From Phoronis australis (taxonomy: Eukaryota; Phoronida; Phoronidae), in contig NMRA01000186.1 of NCBI GenBank assembly GCA_002633005.1, forward strand, positions 126,001 through 190,000: a stretch of 64,000 bases of DNA. The letters are read 5' to 3'. Both the position numbers and the translations under genes were made by a program. Of the stretch, positions 60,239 to 64,000 are shown in pieces (positions within the stretch are counted from its first letter, which is position 1; each line of letters begins with the position of its first letter). A model generated the notes under the pieces. That model ran no database searches and was not told the origin of the DNA. It saw only the letters and a list, made by a program, of their open reading frames with translations.

Positions 60239-62320
60239 TTAATTTTGCACTACATGGACAGACGGAGAAACGCTTATTCTATGACGGCAGTTCAGGGCTG
60301 TCAGCAACTGTGGATATGGGGTGACGAAGACCACGGGAACAATAAGAAACAACAGCTGATGAAAAAAGTAGAAGACGCTGAGTACCATAATTCTGGCTTC
60401 TGGTGCTAGTACGGAAAGAAGGCCGCGGATAACAAACAACAGAGTCACTGGTACAAAGACAAGTACAAGTGAAGGAATGGTCTTTTTGGCTATCACGATG
60501 TTAGAGTTGCGGAATCTTCCTGTAGTGCTGCTGTTGAACGGCATAACACGAGTAGTTGTGAAGATACGAAAATAACAGAAAGGAACCACGGTGACCAACG
60601 GTATGTATGTCAGTGAAATTAAGAAGCTTGCTGAGATGACGGCCTTGTTTAGCATGCACAAGTGAGAGCCTACTTCTACAGTGAACAAGACGGATGGAGG
60701 CTCGCCAGCAATGACATCGGCTAATGGGTCTAGACTTATGCACAACAGAGTGACCAGTACATGGACCCATACAACCAGAGTTAGCTTCATAGCATATTGC
60801 ACATTACCCATTACCAGCAATTTGTAAACTAGGTCATCCGCCAGGTTCTCTGCGTAAACTAGGTCATCGCTTATGGACCAGTTAGCGCTTCACTCTCCGC
60901 GTGTTTACTGGAGAGAAGCACCCAGGAAGGTTGTACTACATTTTGTAGCCCAAAATTACCAAAGTTCAAATATATTCCGTTGAAAAGGAAAGACAAAACA
61001 TATCATTACAGATGTCTGACCAATATCATGAGTCACTACTCGTAAGCAAATCAAAACTGTCCTTACTCCGGCGTTGCCTTATCTCGCACTACCCGTCAAT
61101 CGACAAGTTTTCAATTCGCAATGCAAAAATACAATTCTCATAAATTCAACTTGTAATAACCCCTTTCAATTTTAAACCATGCCCGAAGTACTCGGAAACA
61201 AATTATTGTTAGGTACAACGAGGCTTTTTTCTCTGAAGTGGATCGTAAACACCTCAGGTGACTGAGTTTTATGCACATAGCTACTTTGGCCTAGAGCTGA
61301 ATTCTTAGCTCCCATACTATGGGCCGGGCCGGTCAAGGCCCAATCCCTACTTAAGCATTGGAATCAAACTGTTATATATAGAGAAAACTTTTATTAGTAT
61401 ACTGGTGTGAATATTATCAGTGATTTAACCAAAAACTTCGAATTAACTAGACCCACTAATGATAGTCTATGACAAAAAACTGATATCAAAAGGCCAAAAT
61501 TGGCAATTTTCGGCGACCCCATGTTAAATACAAAATTTTGTCTAATTTTCTTCAAAATTCTACATTTCAATCTTGATTTTACTGACATCTGTTGGGTCTA
61601 TCGGCAACTAACCGCACATGAAAGGCTTGGTCGAAAATTATCGTTTTCTCACATGCACTTTCGGGTTTTTAGCGGCGATTCCACTGATCGAAGCGACAAA
61701 ATAAGCCAAAACTTTGGCCATACCATGTTAAACATAAAATTTTTTCCAATTCTGCTGAAACTTGGCCACGTTCTTAACAAAATACTTATCTATGTTATGT
61801 GCTATCGGCAAATGTGATTGATTCATAAATATGACACTCACGCTGTGTTTTCTGCGAATCCCATGTATTCTGAAGGTGGCTAACTGAGTGATTTTCGCGC
61901 ATGCGCAATTCACGGTTTCAATATTGCTGGTAATGCATGGCGCAGTTGATAGTAGTTCGGTTGATGGACAGCCAGGTAGCGCACGATGCTGATTATGACG
62001 AAGACAGAGAATAGTCCAGTCCTGCCTAAGATTTTCACAACCCCCAGTGTAGTGATCAGCCACCAGAGTGTGTGGTCTCCAATCACAAAGAGTAAAGGAC
62101 ACATTCCAATTTGATAAAGGGCACAGAAGAGACACAGCTGAGTAAGTAACACAAATGTTAAGCGACAGCGCATGTACCGTGACTTCACCACTGTTGTGAT
62201 CACGTACACATTTTGCGATATCCCGACCGCTGTTAACAACAGCCGGCCATACAGTAGACACTTCATACCAAGTGTCAGGTCTTCTACAGAACTTTCCTCA
62301 CTCAATGATGTGTTATTCAT
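60239..62320 (-). CDS. Rhodopsin-like GPCR, 345 aa, two exons, orphan
   Basis: Exons 61914-62320 and 60239-60869. The proposed junction AAACC/GTGAAT to CATAAG/C keeps phase and gives 346 codons including the stop. The ATG at 62320 follows a non-ATG open stretch and starts an N-terminus with an N-glycosylation site (NNTS). Seven hydrophobic segments can be followed: TM1 GRLLLTAVGISQNVYVIT, TM2 LTFVLLTQLCLFCALYQ, TM3 ending SVFVIISIVRYLAVHQP, TM4 KLTLVVWVHVLVTLLC, TM5 SFLISLTYIPLVTVVPFCYF, TM6 PSLVLVFVPVTLLFVIRGL and TM7 LLFLIVPVVFVTPYP. Class A hallmarks are altered: DRY is VRY and NPxxY is replaced by TPYPQ. The ligand is unknown. The acceptor has a weak pyrimidine tract, so the exon 2 start is uncertain. 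Confidence 0.8.
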
Positions 62321-62332
62321 AATGTTTGACAA

Positions 62333-64000
62333 AATGCACGTAAAATATAGACTGAAGTAGAAGCAACAAAACTACAATTTCGCCAGGCAGGCAAGTCTCC
62401 ACAAACTATTACGACTAGGGTCTAATCAACAATCTACTGTCAATGTGTTGCCGAGCGCATCAGTTAAGCGTACCAATTACATTGTTGTCTTTCACCTTAT
62501 ATGTGTCTGCTGTACATAATCAGCCAATCAAAACAACACCATGCAGAGAATATCCACGCACGTCTCTATACGCCACTAACTTTAACCTTGTAGGCGGATC
62601 ACGAGCAAATCATTCCAGTTACAAACTTTAAATGAAATAAAATTCTTTCAACGTACAATCATATGTTTCTATGATCTATACACCTTATTGACATAATCGC
62701 CATATTACAAAGAGCCTCCTTTTAGGTTAAAAAAAAACATCTCGTGCTTAATCACAGTGCAAAACGTGATTTTTTCGCATGCTTCATTACACTTGTCTCA
62801 AAAGCTTTGTTATTTAAACCTAAAAAGAGGCTCATTTTTAAAATGGCGACTGCTTGAATAAGGTTTATACTCAGGTGGAAATAAAAGAAAGTGAGTCTTT
62901 AAACTAAAATTACAAAAACAAGATCATTATACACACGAGAAAATGTCAAGTTCTCCCACTTCAGGTTTTTACAGAAAATGGCAAATAAAGTTGTCCAACT
63001 TCAGGACAAGAAATCCCAGAAACAGCCAACCTGATTCAAATCAAGCTTAAATTATAAAAATACTCTGATCTTCAAAGTGTTTTCAGGTTTTCACAAAAAT
63101 AGTCCGTGTTACGTTGCAAATTTAAATTCATTCTGCTGTTGACTTTCAGAAAACACACTCCATATGCTGCCTCTAATTCTGACTTTCTTCGTAATTTACA
63201 CTGGTTTCTATGGTTACTCATAGCAAAACCAAGCCAAATTCTGTAATTAGACACAAAAGTTGCAAATTAGCCTGACACATAGTGTCAAATATCTTCATGT
63301 CCTTAAGTCGTGCACCTTAGTATGTGATCGTGAGTCTTTCAGATAGAGAGTGCAGCTACATTTAATTTATGTTAATTTGCACACCTTTGAAACACATCCT
63401 ATGATTGAGTCACATTTTGACTCAGTAGCTTAAATGGTGCTTACTCATTGACATAAAAAAATTTATTCTCTAAAATATACAACTGTGTGTTTCTAAGCGT
63501 AAAGTAATCGGACTCCCAAGCAAGGGTTTACGCAGCGACCGTCTGTTGGACCATAGACGAGTATCTATGGTTGGACGGCCAGAATTTTATTTTGGACGTG
63601 TTCGACAGGATCTGCGTCGGCAATATTTAAAAAAGCTTGAAATGATGACCCGGCACTTTCTCAATATTAACGGCTGGTCGGCAGTTGCTCAAAGAAATAG
63701 GGGATCAGTAATTACAGAAATGAGAAATTTAATACACAAAAAGTGCAGTTTTCAATATTTCGCGCGCCCCGTGACACAGATCGGTGTTAGCGGCAGCTCA
63801 ACATACGAATCAATAAAAACGCTTTCGACGCGTTTCTTTGGCTGATCCAATATTTGTGATTGCACCCTGTGAAAATCTGGCAAGCCGTTACACCTCTTCA
63901 CTGTGTCTATCCCCAAAGTTTGCGTTTCCGGGGGGAGTAATTCCGGGATTTTGCACAGCCAGTGTCATCTGCGGTTTCCGTATTGACATGCGCATTCTAC
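62333..64000. other. Right end of window
   Basis: Upstream flank of the GPCR and unassigned DNA. A 99-codon plus-strand ORF at 63546-63845 (start MDHRRVSMVGRPEFYFGRVR) resembles nothing known to me and may be chance. Confidence 0.4.

Noticed and set aside
63546-63845. 99-codon plus-strand ORF near the right edge
   Set aside because: Not recognised and unsupported; noted only in the description of the right end.

Overview
This is a stretch of animal nuclear DNA. It has GT-AG introns, long AT-rich intergenic and intronic DNA, microsatellites, minisatellites, SINE, LINE and MITE debris, and metazoan genes: the UBR3 ubiquitin ligase, SUMO, a C-type lectin, an axonemal dynein light chain, a rhodopsin-like receptor and a beta-galactosidase C-terminus. 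Gene content and transposon style suggest a marine invertebrate (an ambulacrarian, amphioxus or similar), but I cannot fix the species from the sequence.

Layout. Positions 365-23198 (minus strand) hold the first 11 coding exons of UBR3. All splice sites and phases agree, giving 577 codons without a break; the gene runs off the left edge. Its introns carry a complete two-exon C-type lectin gene on the opposite strand (8305-9821), a THAP/P-element-like inverted-repeat element (11980-13291), an array of about 145-bp modules each carrying a CTCF-like core motif (16150-17770), a TIR element (18844-20226), three tRNA-derived SINE copies and a decayed DNA-transposon ORF. Positions 23199-28068 are a transposon-filled gap between two divergently transcribed genes. 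Positions 28069-35796 (plus) are a five-exon SUMO gene with a four-codon first exon.

Positions 36.9-42.4 kb are palindromic MITEs and LINE debris. At 42392-43438 (minus) lies a single-exon, single-pass membrane protein I do not recognise. Positions 44.6-48.5 kb contain two direct duplications of about 530 and 560 bp, each beside a single N, which look like assembly artefacts, plus a foldback transposon. At 49354-49935 (minus) is an intronless axonemal dynein light chain 1. A dead non-LTR retrotransposon (51.3-52.8 kb) and a decayed ORF follow. The right end holds the last exon of a beta-galactosidase (59304-59609, minus) and a two-exon GPCR (60239-62320, minus).

UBR3 and SUMO both act in ubiquitin-like conjugation, but nothing links the loci beyond being neighbours. 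The most unusual signal is the regular array of CTCF-core-like motifs in UBR3 intron 3, with further good matches just upstream of the SUMO start codon and near 47.25 and 50.93 kb.
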